A stretch of 64,000 nucleotides of DNA from Chrysaora quinquecirrha (taxonomy: Eukaryota > Cnidaria > Scyphozoa > Semaeostomeae > Pelagiidae). Position 1 is the first letter of the stretch. Every line of letters starts with the position of its first letter. The notes beneath the pieces are model-generated. The model was not told the DNA's origin and did not search any database. It was given only the letters and a program-made list of their open reading frames with translations. The position numbers and the translations under genes were made by a program. Positions 1 through 10,894 of the stretch are shown here, one piece after another. The DNA lies in the NCBI GenBank assembly GCA_014526335.1, contig JACTAT010000060.1, positions 3,341,445 to 3,405,444 of the forward strand. The letters run 5' to 3'.

Positions 1-680
1 TTTGTTGAAGCGAGACATGATCTTATTGCGTTGTTGTTGTTTGACTAATACAGAATCTCCAACTTTGATTTGAATCTCTTTCGCATGACGGCGTTTATCA
101 GCATAAGACTTATTATACAGTTGACTCTTTTGTTCATTTTGACGTGCTTCTCTATGTCTATTTACAACAGTTTTTCTCTCGATGGTTGGTAGTTTACCCT
201 TAACTTTTCGATTAAATAAAAGTTCGCTAGGAGCGACTTTTGTCGTGCAATGCGGGGTTGAACGATATTGAAGCAAGAACCGATTTAATTCTTGTCTCCA
301 TTTCTTCCCTTCAACAACAGCGGTCTGGATTGCTTTCTTCAAGGGTTGATTAAACCGTTCAACTTCTCCATTGGCTTGCGGCCAATAAGGTGTTACTGAC
401 TTGTGTTCAATACCGAGAATTTTCAAGTATTTGCGAAAATCTTCACCATTGAAAGGTGGTCCATTGTCTGAAACAATTTTGTCAGGAATGCCATGAACTG
501 CAAACATCTTATCCAATTTTGGTATAACACAGCTGGCTTTGGTAGAGTGTACAATCTCCACCTCTGGGAAACGCGAATAACGATCGATGACGACTAGCAA
601 ATACTCGCCGGACGGTAAAGGTCCACAAAAGTCGATATGCAAAGTGTCCCATGGTGCACTTGGCATCGCAGATGGTTTGA
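1..680 (-). CDS. Integrase catalytic core of gypsy element, partial
   Basis: Reading the minus strand in the frame one base off from the RNase H frame gives an uninterrupted integrase core. It has the first Asp in LHIDFCGPLPSGEY, the second in IVSDNGPPFNGEDF and the Glu in ANGEVERFNQPL: the D,D35E signature of retroviral-type integrases. A basic C-terminal region (RRHAKEIQIKVGDSVLV) follows and reaches base 1 without a stop. It has no start codon of its own, being part of the Pol polyprotein. It would join element DNA to the host chromosome in the nucleus. Confidence 0.88.
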
Positions 681-1549
681 GGGGGTGCTGGAGGATTTGG
701 TCTTCCAACAGCCTGACATGCTAAGCATGCATCAATGGTTTGCTTCACCAATTCATCGATTCCAATGAACCAAATCTTTTCACGGAGTAAGGCTTTAGTC
801 TTAGCCAAACCCTGATGACTCTCATGAGCAATATCGATAGCTCTCTTCTGTAGTGACTTTGGAATCACAAGTCTGGAGCCTCTCAGAATAACATTCTGGA
901 GTCCAATGGTAAGTTCATCTTTGAATAAACGATAAGGTTTTACCGTGTCGGTGTCCCATTTGTTTAGTCTTATAGCAGCACGTAAAGCCTGTAGTTCACG
1001 ATCGATATTAGTTGCTTCAGCAATCTCTTGTAAGCTCATAGCTCTAGGTACACTGTGTTGAACAACAAAATTGATATACTGCTCAGTTAAATCTTCCTGA
1101 GTTTTTGTACAGCAAGAAACAGGGTGCCTGGAAAGATAATCAGCTGGGTTGTCCACTCCTGGCCTGTACATAACCTGAAAACTGTATGGTTGGAGACGCA
1201 AGACCCAACGTTCAATCCTAGCTGAAGGCTTTGAATTGTGGCTGCCATATATTACTTCCAGAGGCTTGTGGTCAGTGATCAGTGTAAATTTATTACCATA
1301 CAAATACAAATGAAAATGTTCAACTGCCCACACTATGGCTAATGCCTCTTTCTCCGTTTGTGAATAGCGTTTCTCAACCTCTGTTAATGCTCTACTTGCA
1401 TAAGCTACAACCTGCTCGTCATCAGAATCAGGTGATTTTTGCGATAAAATGGCACACAGACCAACTGGACTAGCATCAACTAGAACATAAGTTTCTTTAC
1501 GAATATCGAAGTATGACATGCAGGGTGCAGATGATAAAGCCTGTGTCAA
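509..1549 (-). CDS. RNase H and integrase zinc-binding domain of gypsy element
   Basis: RNase H motifs are in order: LVDASPVGLCAIL (first Asp), the SQTEKEALAIVWAV helix (Glu), LITDHKPLEVIY (third Asp) and VDNPADYLSRHP at the end of the domain. About 110 residues later comes the integrase H2C2 zinc-binding module: HESHQGLAKTK, then CLACQ. This fits the RNase H to integrase junction of Ty3/gypsy Pol. After the proline-rich stretch near 681 the frame is wrong. A run of five C there is short by one base, and the integrase core continues in the neighbouring frame to the window edge. Confidence 0.9.
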   Translation of the reverse strand: MTQALSSAPCMSYFDIRKETYVLVDASPVGLCAILSQKSPDSDDEQVVAYASRALTEVEKRYSQTEKEALAIVWAVEHFHLYLYGNKFTLITDHKPLEVIYGSHNSKPSARIERWVLRLQPYSFQVMYRPGVDNPADYLSRHPVSCCTKTQEDLTEQYINFVVQHSVPRAMSLQEIAEATNIDRELQALRAAIRLNKWDTDTVKPYRLFKDELTIGLQNVILRGSRLVIPKSLQKRAIDIAHESHQGLAKTKALLREKIWFIGIDELVKQTIDACLACQAVGRPNPPAPPQTICDAKCTMGHFAYRLLWTFTVRRVFASRHRSLFAFPRGGDCTLYQSQLCYTKIG

Positions 1550-2556
1550 TTTATTGAAGGCTTCTTGGTGTGTTTCAGTCCACTCAAAATGAGAATTCTT
1601 TTCGTCAAGGCTCGTAGTGGCTCTGTGATTGTCGCATAATTTGCTATATACTTGCTGCTGTAGTTAGCCATTCCCAAAAGACTTCGTACATCATGTACAT
1701 TCTTTGGAAGTGGTGCATTCAGCAAGTCGTTGACACGTTTTGGATCAGGTCTAGTTCCATCTGCAGAAAATATTTGACCAAAGAATTCAAGTGTGTTCTG
1801 TAAGAACTGACATTTTTTTTTGTTCAAGGTAAGACCTCTATTGTGTAAACGAGATAAACAATTATCCAAATTATCATCATGCTCTTTTCTAGATGCACCA
1901 TAAACAATTATGTCATCTGCAATGTTCTTTACGCCTTTTAGTCCTTGCAACTGTGTCTGCAACATGTACTGAAATAGTTCTGCTGATGCATTTGTTCCAT
2001 AGTTCAATCTTTTATATCTATACAAGCCAATATGCGTAGAAAAAGTGGTGATATGACGAGATTTTTCATCCAATTCAATTTGATGATATGCTTGCGAAAG
2101 ATCAAGCTTAGTAAAAAATTTTGCTCCATTTAATGCAAAACTAACATCGTCAACAGTAGGAATCGGATGTCGCACACGCTGAATAGCTTCATTTGCGACT
2201 CTCATATCTACACATATGCGAACAGCTCCATCCTTCTTAGGAACTACGACGATTGGAGATACCCAAGGTGTCCCTTCACTTTCGGGTACTTTTTCAATAA
2301 TATCTTCCTCTTCAAGCTTCTTTAAGGCATCTTTGACCTTTTGTCTGACATGGTATGGAATCCGACGCTGAGGTTGTACTCTAGGGGGCTTGCTTTCATC
2401 AATGCTCAGGGTTGCCTTGTCACCCTTTAATTTTCCAAGTCCTTTAAAGACCTTTGCATGTTTATTCACAATAGCAGACAATGCTGAATCTTCAGTGGAT
2501 ATAGTGTTTAGATGCAAACTGACAAGGTGAAGATCTTGAGCTGTGGAAAGTGACAA
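1546..2556 (-). CDS. Reverse transcriptase domain of gypsy element
   Basis: This is the RT fingers and palm of Ty3/gypsy Pol. Visible motifs are VVVPKKDGAVRICVDMR, then FTKLDLSQAYHQIEL, then RLNYGTNASAELFQ, and a catalytic box reading ADDIIVYG in place of the usual YxDD. Thumb and connection follow, with HDVRSLLGMANYSSKYI. RT copies the element RNA into DNA. The frame is lost near 1603, about 20 codons before the RNase H domain. One missing base there rejoins the two frames. There is no other stop inside the domain. Confidence 0.92.
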   Translation of the reverse strand: MSLSTAQDLHLVSLHLNTISTEDSALSAIVNKHAKVFKGLGKLKGDKATLSIDESKPPRVQPQRRIPYHVRQKVKDALKKLEEEDIIEKVPESEGTPWVSPIVVVPKKDGAVRICVDMRVANEAIQRVRHPIPTVDDVSFALNGAKFFTKLDLSQAYHQIELDEKSRHITTFSTHIGLYRYKRLNYGTNASAELFQYMLQTQLQGLKGVKNIADDIIVYGASRKEHDDNLDNCLSRLHNRGLTLNKKKCQFLQNTLEFFGQIFSADGTRPDPKRVNDLLNAPLPKNVHDVRSLLGMANYSSKYIANYATITEPLRALTKRILILSGLKHTKKPSIN

Positions 2557-3098
2557 AGATTTCCACTGTTGTTGCCCTTGACAACATGAAATATTGCTTG
2601 AGCAATATGCTTCTTGGTTTCAATTACGGCATGAAATTGTCCAAGAAAGTCAACTGGAGTGTTATTATTATAAGCAAAAGCTCTAGTTTTTGTTTTCTTC
2701 AATTCAACATCTTTCATTTCTGCAAATGTGTTTTGATCAATGACATTTATTGTGGCTCCAGTGTCCACAGTTATTTTGAAATTATGTCCACATACCGTGA
2801 CATTAACAGTAGGACTATTAGATCTCTTATTGTGACTCATAGCATACAAATATCCATCATCAGATGAAAGGTCATTGTCAGAGCTGTCTTCAATGCAGTT
2901 GAGGGCTTTCTTCCGGCCATTACGACGTCTACTTGATTGCTGCTTGCTATTGACATTTGAACCTGTTTTATTTTTACAAACATTTGCAAAGTGATTTTTC
3001 TGTCCACAGACACGACATTCTTTTCCTTTGGCTGGGCATGTTCCTTGATGAGGATAATTTCGACCACAAAAAAAACATTTGCGTTTCTTAGTGTCCAC
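2508..3098 (-). CDS. Gag nucleocapsid zinc knuckles and aspartic protease
   Basis: Two closely spaced zinc knuckles lie at the N-terminus. The first is an irregular CFFC...H...C and the second a standard CX2CX4HX4C (CRVCGQKNHFANVC). A basic and acidic linker follows, then a retropepsin active site, VDTGATINVID, about residue 112. The true segment starts upstream of the first ATG here, joining Gag near 3173. It leaves this frame near 2555, where RT takes over after a one-base shift in a run of three T (minus strand). It would bind element RNA and cleave the polyprotein inside the particle. Confidence 0.85.
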   Translation of the reverse strand: MDTKKRKCFFCGRNYPHQGTCPAKGKECRVCGQKNHFANVCKNKTGSNVNSKQQSSRRRNGRKKALNCIEDSSDNDLSSDDGYLYAMSHNKRSNSPTVNVTVCGHNFKITVDTGATINVIDQNTFAEMKDVELKKTKTRAFAYNNNTPVDFLGQFHAVIETKKHIAQAIFHVVKGNNSGNLCHFPQLKIFTLSVCI

Positions 3099-3709
3099 TC
3101 TGTTAGTTTGTTCAGTGACAGGTTCTTTCGATTCAATAACTTTGGCCTGGAAAGCACTTTGCTCGTCCTTCGCCCTTCAAGCAACATTGCTTTTAGATCA
3201 AAAGTTGGATCTCGTAAAGCTCTTCGGCGAATTTTCGAGGACGCTCCCCCGATAATAATTTGCTCCTCAAGTTCAAAATTAGTATCCTGGAACTCACAAT
3301 TCTGTGCTAAAGTTCTCAGTCTTGTATGAAATTGATCCAATGACTCGTTGGCTTCTTGTCTAGCCTGACGAAAACGATAGACTTCATATCGTCTATTCTT
3401 TTGTGGCTCGAAATATTCTGACAGTTTCTGTTTAGCCACTTCGTAATCTGCAGCAGTGCCCGTATCAGATAACTGATTAAAAATTTCCCTTACTCTTGGA
3501 CCAGCTTGATATAACAACAATGCACGCTTACGTGTGTTATCTGTGATCCCACTAGCAGTGATAAACATATCGAAGTCAGCCAGCCAATCCCGCCATTTTA
3601 GGCCTAGGCTTGCTCCAAGCTCAATGTCTGGATTAAATTCAGCAACCGGCCTGATTGAAACAGACTGAGCCATGATTTGAACAGGCTGTGCAGGTTCAGT
3701 TTCTTCCAT
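2837..3709 (-). CDS. Gag-like structural protein of gypsy element (frame broken)
   Basis: The start codon at 3709 opens a retrotransposon Gag. Residues about 25-130 resemble the capsid fold of gypsy elements: a GLKWRDWLADFDMF segment, then tryptophan- and arginine-rich helices ending near FRQARQEANESLDQFHTRLR. Gag packages element RNA into cytoplasmic particles. Near 3173 the authentic frame moves by one base, so the last third of this open frame (after about residue 179) is out of frame. The real continuation is the zinc-knuckle/protease frame that follows. A run of three G at the break fits a single missing base. Confidence 0.8.
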   Translation of the reverse strand: MEETEPAQPVQIMAQSVSIRPVAEFNPDIELGASLGLKWRDWLADFDMFITASGITDNTRKRALLLYQAGPRVREIFNQLSDTGTAADYEVAKQKLSEYFEPQKNRRYEVYRFRQARQEANESLDQFHTRLRTLAQNCEFQDTNFELEEQIIIGGASSKIRRRALRDPTFDLKAMLLEGRRTSKVLSRPKLLNRKNLSLNKLTEWTLRNANVFFVVEIILIKEHAQPKEKNVVSVDRKITLQMFVKIKQVQMSIASSNQVDVVMAGRKPSTALKTALTMTFHLMMDICML

Positions 3710-3729
3710 CTAGAAATTCATAACTTAAA

Positions 3730-3739
3730 CTCGTCGCCA
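3730..3739 (-). other. Primer-binding-like site of the gypsy element
   Basis: The minus strand reads TGGCGACGAG here, just upstream of gag. PBS sequences of LTR elements begin with TGG because they pair with the CCA end of a tRNA, and the position (between LTR and gag) is right. I did not match it to a specific tRNA. No TG...CA end is obvious immediately beside it, so this is tentative. Confidence 0.4.
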
Positions 3740-3863
3740 ATATAATATTTTGAGAGATAGAGGAGCAACAAGAAGACACCGCGTGTTCACAACATAACAT
3801 AACGAATCTCCTCTACACACGTGACAGTGTAACACAATAAACTATTTACATAATTACATTACA
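3740..3863 (-). repeat. Candidate 5' LTR or leader of the gypsy element
   Basis: This is the stretch immediately upstream of the PBS-like site. On the minus strand it starts TGTAATGTAATT and is AT-rich. The other LTR lies outside the window, so the LTR cannot be confirmed by comparison. The boundary is a guess from a TG dinucleotide. Confidence 0.25.
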
Positions 3864-3889
3864 GGGAGTCCAGAGTTCTTACTCACAAC

Positions 3890-4592
3890 ATTACACGCAA
3901 GACAAAGGGAAAGATCATCATAATCCAGAACTTCACCTGTCAAAATTGACATGACCAAGACGATTCCAATCTTTGATGTATGTCCTCGCTTCTGCCATGT
4001 CAAATCAACAGAAACTGCAACATTTGCCACTGATGTCCCATCTCCATTGATAGAGATTATCTCTGTCTACTTTTTCTAGCCAAAACATGTAATTTCTCTC
4101 CAGCTTCCTTCGTCTTTCTGCTCAGCCTGGTTTATGGCCATTTTTTCAGTCCTTTGCATGTAAATGTATTGTAAGACCTTTTGGTTACCGGAGCAGGACG
4201 ATCAATTTTTTGCACAAAGTGTGGCCAACTTATCTCTGCTTGTTGAAGCTAAGGCTGATCTTCTATTGACTTCAAAGGAACCTCTCTTTCCTGGGAGCTT
4301 CTTACTTGAATAAAATGCCATCTTTTGGTCAACACCTCAAGCTTTGATTTATGATTTCTGCATTCTCTACAAATCGCTGATTTTGGAAGAATATCATTTT
4401 TGAAAGAAACATCATCGAGTTTTATACCATAAACATGTTCAACATTGGGTTGTTAAGAATCAAAACTTAGTTTCTTTTTCATGTTTCTTGTTTTTACTTT
4501 ATCTTTCGAAGATTTGTCAAATCAGTGTTTTTTCTAATCTTTTCTGCATACATGTTTTTCAGTTTCTTCGTTGGAACAGCAGATTTTGACAT
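3890..4592 (-). pseudogene. Mutator-like transposase relic, N-terminal part
   Basis: A minus-strand segment around 3900-4065 translates to SVDLTWQKRGHTSK followed by MSILTGEVLDYDDL. This is the DxTWxKRG...TGxVLDYE signature of a Mutator-like transposase family common in invertebrates; the aspartates are its first catalytic-site region. Upstream, near 4592, is an ATG opening a basic segment (VPTKKLKNMYAEKIRK). Between them lies a CRECRNHKSKLEVL stretch with stops and shifts. Nothing downstream of the first catalytic block is left. It is a dead fragment, truncated next to the gypsy element. Confidence 0.6.
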
Positions 4593-4989
4593 CTTGGAGT
4601 GGTCGAAGCTTCGCAATCTTTGGGGTTCCCTCGGCTTCAACGTTGTCTGAGCTCTCTATTCGGGATGAATGACTATAAAAATCCTGTGGTCATTTTCCAA
4701 AAAGCCTTTTACGCTTTTTCGTTCAATATCTCGACTTTATTTTTTCTCATTTTGCTTACAAATAATCAATTTTGAAAGGTCAATTTGAAAACTCAAAAAA
4801 CTGAACCCAGCAAAATCAACACTTCAGTTTGGATTGCTGCTACTATGCAAATAAATATATCGACAGCATCAATTGTTATTTGGACACAGAGAATTCCTTC
4901 AGCTAAATCTACAAAATCTAAAATTTCAAAAAAAAATATTAAGTTTAATAATCATTATGTTTATACTGCTAGCCTATTGTTGCTGCTTT

Positions 4990-5690
4990 TCAAGGGTGTT
5001 CTGTTTTTGAGAGCTCTTCAGATACGCTTTAGTGTTTTTCTTAAGGATCTTCGCTGATACTTATTCCATAGGCCTTCAGGGCAGATCCTATTCATGATTT
5101 TGTAAGTCATGACAGCCCGGTCGTAGTGAATTAAATTGGTTATATTCAGCCAATTATTGTTCCAATTTTCTTTTGTCTTGGCATTTTTAATAAGATTATA
5201 GGCCCTATTTTGCAGGCGTTGGAGGGTATCAGTTTTTGTGTTGGAGAGACTTCCCCAAATAACATCGCCATATCTTAAGTGGCTCTTGATAAATGCATGG
5301 TAAACATTGCATAGTTGAGACTATGGGGTTATGTTTTTCAGTCATTTTATTGCGGAAAACTCACTATTAGCCCTTCCTTTTGTGCGTTGAAATTGTTTAT
5401 CCAATGTTAAATGCTCGTCAATTATTAACCCAAGACTTTATCTTTGAAACGCGCTTTATTTCAGTATTGTTGAGTCCCAACGTCTCTAATAGTAAAACAT
5501 TTCTTGTCTTAAGTGGATGTGCAATTATAAAGAACTCGGTTTTTTAGGATTTGGGATGTTTATTTATTTTTAGCCATTCAGAAATATTGCTTAGCCTTTG
5601 CTCTGTTTGAAGGCACTTTTCAAAATCATTTAGATAAATAACGAAAAGAAGGGATCCCAAACAAGAGCCTTATTATTAATGTTAGAGCCT
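4990..5690 (-). pseudogene. Non-LTR retrotransposon reverse transcriptase relic, C-terminal part
   Basis: The minus strand carries pieces of the C-terminal half of a LINE-type RT in several frames. The pieces include YLNDFEKC after a VWDPFFSLF block, NISEWLKINKHPKS, LGLIIDEHLT-like residues, and the typical ending SHLRYGDVIWGSLSNTK, TLQRLQNRAYNLI, YDRAVMTYKIMNRICPEGLW. The catalytic xADD box expected between the DF block and the SEWLK block is missing, which points to an internal deletion. Stops and shifts break the rest. CR1/Jockey-type affiliation is likely but not certain. Confidence 0.65.
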
Positions 5691-7240
5691 AGTAATTATT
5701 ATTTTTAAGTATTTAAAAAATTGGCAAAATAAAGTGATTTTAAGCATGCTAATGGCAAAAAATAGAAGGATTTTGCTCACTGATTTATTGATTATGTGCA
5801 TAACATATAGTATGAACTACAAGGCATATTTCAATCTATTTTTCTCGGCTTTCTTTCTTTGCTAGTTGCTTCTGTGTCTGTCTTTGTCTCTCACTTCGCC
5901 ATTGATAATTTAACCAAATTTGTGACAGGTTGCATCCTTAATATGCGGCATGATAATTCACAAATGAAATACCCACTGCAAATCGAGAAACTGCCCTGCA
6001 AGTTGCACTTTCAGTTGACTTACTACAAACATATACAATTTTTATACAAAATTTCTATATTTGAGGATGCTCATTTGGATTGAGTCGTCTTTCTTTGGCA
6101 TCCCCCCAAAAGCATTCATCCTGTAAGCCTTGACACTACGCTGCTACAGACACCATAACATCGCCAGCTATTGAAATGCTAGCTACAAGGGGGAAAGCAA
6201 GGTGCAACAGAGGAAGCAACGGTTGAGGAACTTAGTGGGGCATCATTATAAAATCATGCAAGAATCATGTTAGATTTACCTTAAAATGTCGGAGATAAAG
6301 TTGCAAGAGCAAATTGAAAAGTAGCAGAACATCGTAAATAACGAGGTCGAATCAAATCAAAGTCAAGTCATTAGTTGAATAAGATTGTAAGGCAAGGAAA
6401 ATAAAGTTTGCTAGTCCAAGAGGCCGGGAATTCAGGGAAGACTTATCTTAGCAATTTGGCCAAAAATTTCTCCATTTGAGAATGATGTAATGATATAGAT
6501 GACGTAGTCATCGCGGAATTCCGTAAATTCATTCACTATGATTTGGGAATTTCGGAACATCGGAACTTAAAGGTTAAAAACTAAAGGCATTTAGTCAGCT
6601 GGCTATCTTTAACTAATAAGAAAACGAATTTTAGCTGCACGCATCTGAAACGTCAATGAATTAGCACGGCTACGAATGTCATATTTTGAGAACCAGGACA
6701 TGATTGTAAGTGTATGCATTTGATAACAATACTTGCTCTCGTAAAGTCTAGCTGGTTGCTGCAGTTTCTTTTGTCATGCTTGTTTAGATCATATTTACAC
6801 GGTGTATCAACGTAGATACCAAGGATTCAATGCAGGTACATTTCTTTGAATTTCCAATGTTATCCGTTCCTGACTATTTTGTACATTAACTACATTTCTA
6901 CCATATTTTACCTTTTGTGATTTAAAGGTGGTATTGCCATTCAAATATTGAGTTTGTGTTGATCTGTTTGTCTCCCTTCCGGCAGCCAGATATCAAATGT
7001 TCTCTTCGCTCTTCCATTAATTCTTGGAAATTCCCAGGGTATCAACATTATGGTTTCGGAACTCTTAACCAGCTATTCTTGTAACCATCTTTAGCTGATA
7101 TTTTGTACAGTATACCATTAGACTATAACATATGCCATGTGCTGCTATAGATATAAATTGTAGTCGTTTTTATACTGGTTTTGTTGTCCCCGATATGTGT
7201 GGAACATACATTTGCGCTATGTGGAGCATAAATTTACGCT
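5691..7240. other. No recognisable gene
   Basis: AT-rich sequence with short chance open frames only. I see no protein family, RNA gene or strong repeat, apart from the CAT-rich stretch listed next. Confidence 0.5.
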
Positions 7241-7244
7241 AATT

Positions 7245-7315
7245 GACATCGTCATCATCATAATTATTTTAATCATCTTCATCGTCATCAGCATTATCAT
7301 CACAATCATCATATC
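7245..7315 (+). repeat. Imperfect CAT/ATC microsatellite
   Basis: A stretch of CATCATCATAATTAT followed by repeated ATCATC and GTCATC triplets, with interruptions. The open frame over it (70 codons rich in Ile) is a by-product of the triplet repeat. Confidence 0.7.
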
Positions 7316-10300
7316 ACTATCGCCACCATCAACATTGGTATTTACTTTTAATCAAGAACTCATGATTTCCTATTTATTTAATCATACAGCGTCGAGGTCA
7401 AACGGGTAAATTCATAAAACACTTAATAAATCTCGGGCAACCAAAAAACCAACGCAACAAAGCAAAAGAAAGAAAGCAGAAAATGTGAAACTAACAAAAA
7501 TCCAGCTTTTTCCAGATTATATATACTTCTGCATTCATAGGCGCTTGACGCTGATCCGCAGCAATAATATATAATACATAAGGTACAATTAAATTAGCTA
7601 TAAGTTGTAACTTTAAAAAATCTATGCTGTTTGAGCCCCACTTACCCCGGATGATGTTAAACCCTCTAGATTGGGTAATCTCATGCAGGTACATTTTTCC
7701 CTTCGGGGGACCTTGTTGTAGATGCTTAGAATCGGTTCTTCTCCAAAGATTTGCTTCTGGCGTATAAAATATTCCAGAAGTATACTCGATCCTTCACTTG
7801 TATTACCTCATAAACTGATCAGTGAACTTAGGTTTTAATATCAACTTTCTTTCGTCAATTAAAAATATCGAAATGTTTAATTCTGTCACTAAGCTACAAG
7901 GATCACAGTGAAATTAAACAAATCTATGGATCGATGCCATTATTTCCTGCTTGTCCAATAAATTTGTGCTTCACTTTTTATTGAAAATCTGAAATGCAAA
8001 AATGACTGTTATATGATGGATTTTATTTAAGAGTGAGGGTTTTGGGTTCAAATCAAAACGGGACCAATTTTCTCGAATGTGGTCCAAAATGGGTACCGTT
8101 ATCAGATCCAACTGGGATCATATCTTCCAGGACCAATGTAAACGCAATGGATATGTGTACCGGTTTGGATGGGGCTCCATTTGGATCCTATCTAGTCTAA
8201 ACGGGCAATATTTTCTCTTAAGGGCAATTCACTGTTGGAAATTTTGTACACAATCGCTAAGAACTGTTTTTCTCTGGAAAACTGCCGAAGGCTCTTTTTA
8301 TTTGTTTTGAATCTTGGTTTCCTGTTGAACGATTAGATCCGATTAGACCGATATCGATCTAGCGGCACATGCGCAGGAACGTCTGAATTCGAATGAGTTG
8401 AACTTTTTCATCGAATTCGACCGAAATCGACCGCCTGCATTTGAGCTGAAATTGATAGCCTCTCGACCAATGGCAATCGAATTCGATCCAATTGACACAT
8501 TTACTTTTTATGTTGAAACCCAACTTAGTTGTATGCTGTCCGATTTCCAAAAGTGGAATGCCCTTTCGGTAATTCAAATCGAATCGAAGTTAAAATCTAA
8601 CATTCTTCCGAATTTTTTGGATAGTTGTCTGAAATTTTTTCTGGTTGATAAAATTCTGATTAGTTTTGGAAAGAGAGAAACCTTTATAGCCATAGGCCTA
8701 ATCGATTCCGGTATTCTAATTTAGAGTACGCAAGTTTAGAAAAACAGCCAGATAAAACTTCAGGCATTTCGCTTAATTTTTTTTAGTTTTTTAACAACAC
8801 TTTTAACAACCTATTTGAAGAAATTTCCTAACTATGTACAGAGACTGAGATTGTATATCTTTAAAATATAGATTACAGTAAATTGGTTCATTTATAACCT
8901 TCTTACACTGCTAAATGTAACTTTATTAGAATTTCATCTGCATAGAAAATTCTTGTATTGAGAAAATTATATACATCTACGTGTAAAGTTAAAAAATTGT
9001 GTCAGCCTGGCTCCCATATTGCTAAGTCTGTCGGCAGCTGAAGCTGCAGGTGCAGATGCCTGTGGCATGCCGCCGCAATTTTTCTTTTTTGGAGATGTGT
9101 CGCCTTTTGAAGTGGATCGAAAAAGGACGGTGTATTACTTTTTCTACCGCCCGCAGACCTTTCTTCGCGTGCTAACATAACTCTATCTGCCCAATGATCA
9201 TGCATATTCGCCTGAACCTTCGAAGTGAAAAGAACGATATTGAAACACTGTGCCTGCGGCTACCTGAGAAGACCTCAGGCACCTATGCAGACGGCTACCG
9301 CCGGAATTTACTACTATTTGCGAACCAGGCTTAAGCTCTTTGTCTTTCTCTGGCAAAGATATTTTATTTTAATGTGACATACACAAGTAATTGAGATTGT
9401 AGCCTTGTATTCTTTCCAATTTTTATTTTGTTTTGCCTCTCCTGCGTCGCTCTCCAGCTCAAAAAGCTACTTATTTTGCCTCTACAGCCGTTTTGGTGTA
9501 GAAGTATATTGTTTCTTAATGGCTTTTCATTATAGATAAGCATTTGGCAGAAGTCTAACAACATCGCCATTATTTGCGCTAGATTTTCAGGCGGCTGCTA
9601 TGTTGGCCTTTCAGCTATAAGAAAAATCAGGAAAGTGTTGCTGACAAGATAGCTACGCGGGATTCGAGGATTCAACTACGCGTATATTAATCAACCATTG
9701 TTTTGTTTTCTATCCTGGTTTCATTATTTTATCATACCTTAAAATAAACACCTTTCCAGGCTGATTCGCGTTTCTGGTCATGGAGTGTACCTTTAATGTC
9801 GTCTAGGGAAAAAGTGTTGCCGGCGAGCCCCCGTGTCATATTTTATCTCCTCCCATCCAGATTTGCGAGGTGAGCAAGGGAAGAGAATCTGATTTGGATT
9901 CTCTTCAACGCAGACATCTGGGCTAATTAAGGTGGCTTTGATAAATTCTGTATGGATGAAATCTTCTATTAATGTTTTGACCTAAGCATAGTAGCTATAA
10001 CTTTCGCATTGAGGTATAATTTTCTGGCTTGGTGTTTTGTCCTTCAGTTGAATCATGCAGTTCTTGATAATATTGTATCTCACTTCAATTGGTTTAAATT
10101 TTTGATAATTAAGTCAATTTTTTCGAGATAGGCAGCTGCATGTCATGCATGCATTCTGTGGTGAGTATTGCTATAATTGAACCATAAAGCGTCAATAATG
10201 CTTGTCGTTGTATAAAACAAAAACCACCTGTCAGACCAATTAGAGCACCTATGGTACCGATACTCACAACTTTAACTTATATCGATTGGCTTTCTACGCT

Positions 10301-10368
10301 TGGAAAATTCACGCAAGGGATATGAATGCACTTGAGTCATCGGTTATCACTACTCTTCTTGCTTTATT

Positions 10369-10508
10369 CAGACTTATGCTACAAAAAATGAATGTGTAAA
10401 AACTGCAGCTGTAACACTTCTTAACGATTTTATAAATCGCTTTGGAATACCGCTGCGTCCCAATCATGACCAGGGAGCTGAATTCGAGAATTCAAATTTC
10501 ATGGCCTT
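10369..10508 (+). pseudogene. Gypsy integrase fragment, unit A copy
   Basis: The plus strand encodes about 46 residues of an integrase core: YATKNECVKTAA, then LLNDFINRFGIP, then NHDQGAEFEN, which contains the second catalytic Asp of the D,D35E site. Nothing before or after belongs to the family in frame. It is a captured scrap that was amplified with the receptor unit. Confidence 0.6.
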
Positions 10509-10894
10509 AACATCAAATACAGTTAATTGTTTCACGGGGGACCTAAAACTCCGACCCAGTCCCCACAGTTGCACACACGATGCAACCTAAAAAGACTCGC
10601 ACGATCAAGGCAAAATCTCACGGATACCTAAAAAGAATAAGTGCCAAACGCATATCGACTCTGACTAGGAATTAGCTTTTACGCATTATCACACGACAAA
10701 AATAAAGAATTAAGTGTTTCGGTTCGGAAATAGAGGAAGATTAATGTTAGCAGGCCGCACTAGGTCATGGGACGGACAGGTATCACATGCCAAAAAAGTT
10801 ACCAGACAGAAAACGAGCCAAGCACGATTCCGTCATCAAAATATCTAACCAATCATAATTTCTTTTGCACCAATCGTAATTCCAGCTTATTTAC

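Larger units (their letters stand above)
1..3709 (-). mobile_element. Ty3/gypsy LTR retrotransposon, left end outside window
   Basis: On the minus strand the order is gag, CCHC zinc knuckles, aspartic protease, reverse transcriptase, RNase H, integrase, which is the Ty3/gypsy order (integrase last). Every domain is present with its key motifs. The reading frame changes four times, at about 3173, 2555, 1603 and 681. Each change is explained by one missing base, three of them next to short mononucleotide runs. The integrase frame stays open to base 1, so the pol end and 3' LTR lie left of the window. A TGGCGACGAG primer-binding-like site lies 21-30 bases upstream of the gag start. The element looks young apart from the four breaks. 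Confidence 0.93.

Noticed and set aside
8077..8724. Repeated frames of 72-108 codons in each tandem unit (also near 14924, 15245, 22259, 22444)
   Set aside because: They run over palindrome-rich TCGAATTCGA sequence, differ in frame and length between units through small indels, and overlap on both strands.
9002..9205. 67-codon minus-strand frame (MHDHWADRVM...), also at 15849
   Set aside because: The unit C copy has a deletion through it, and there is no family signature.
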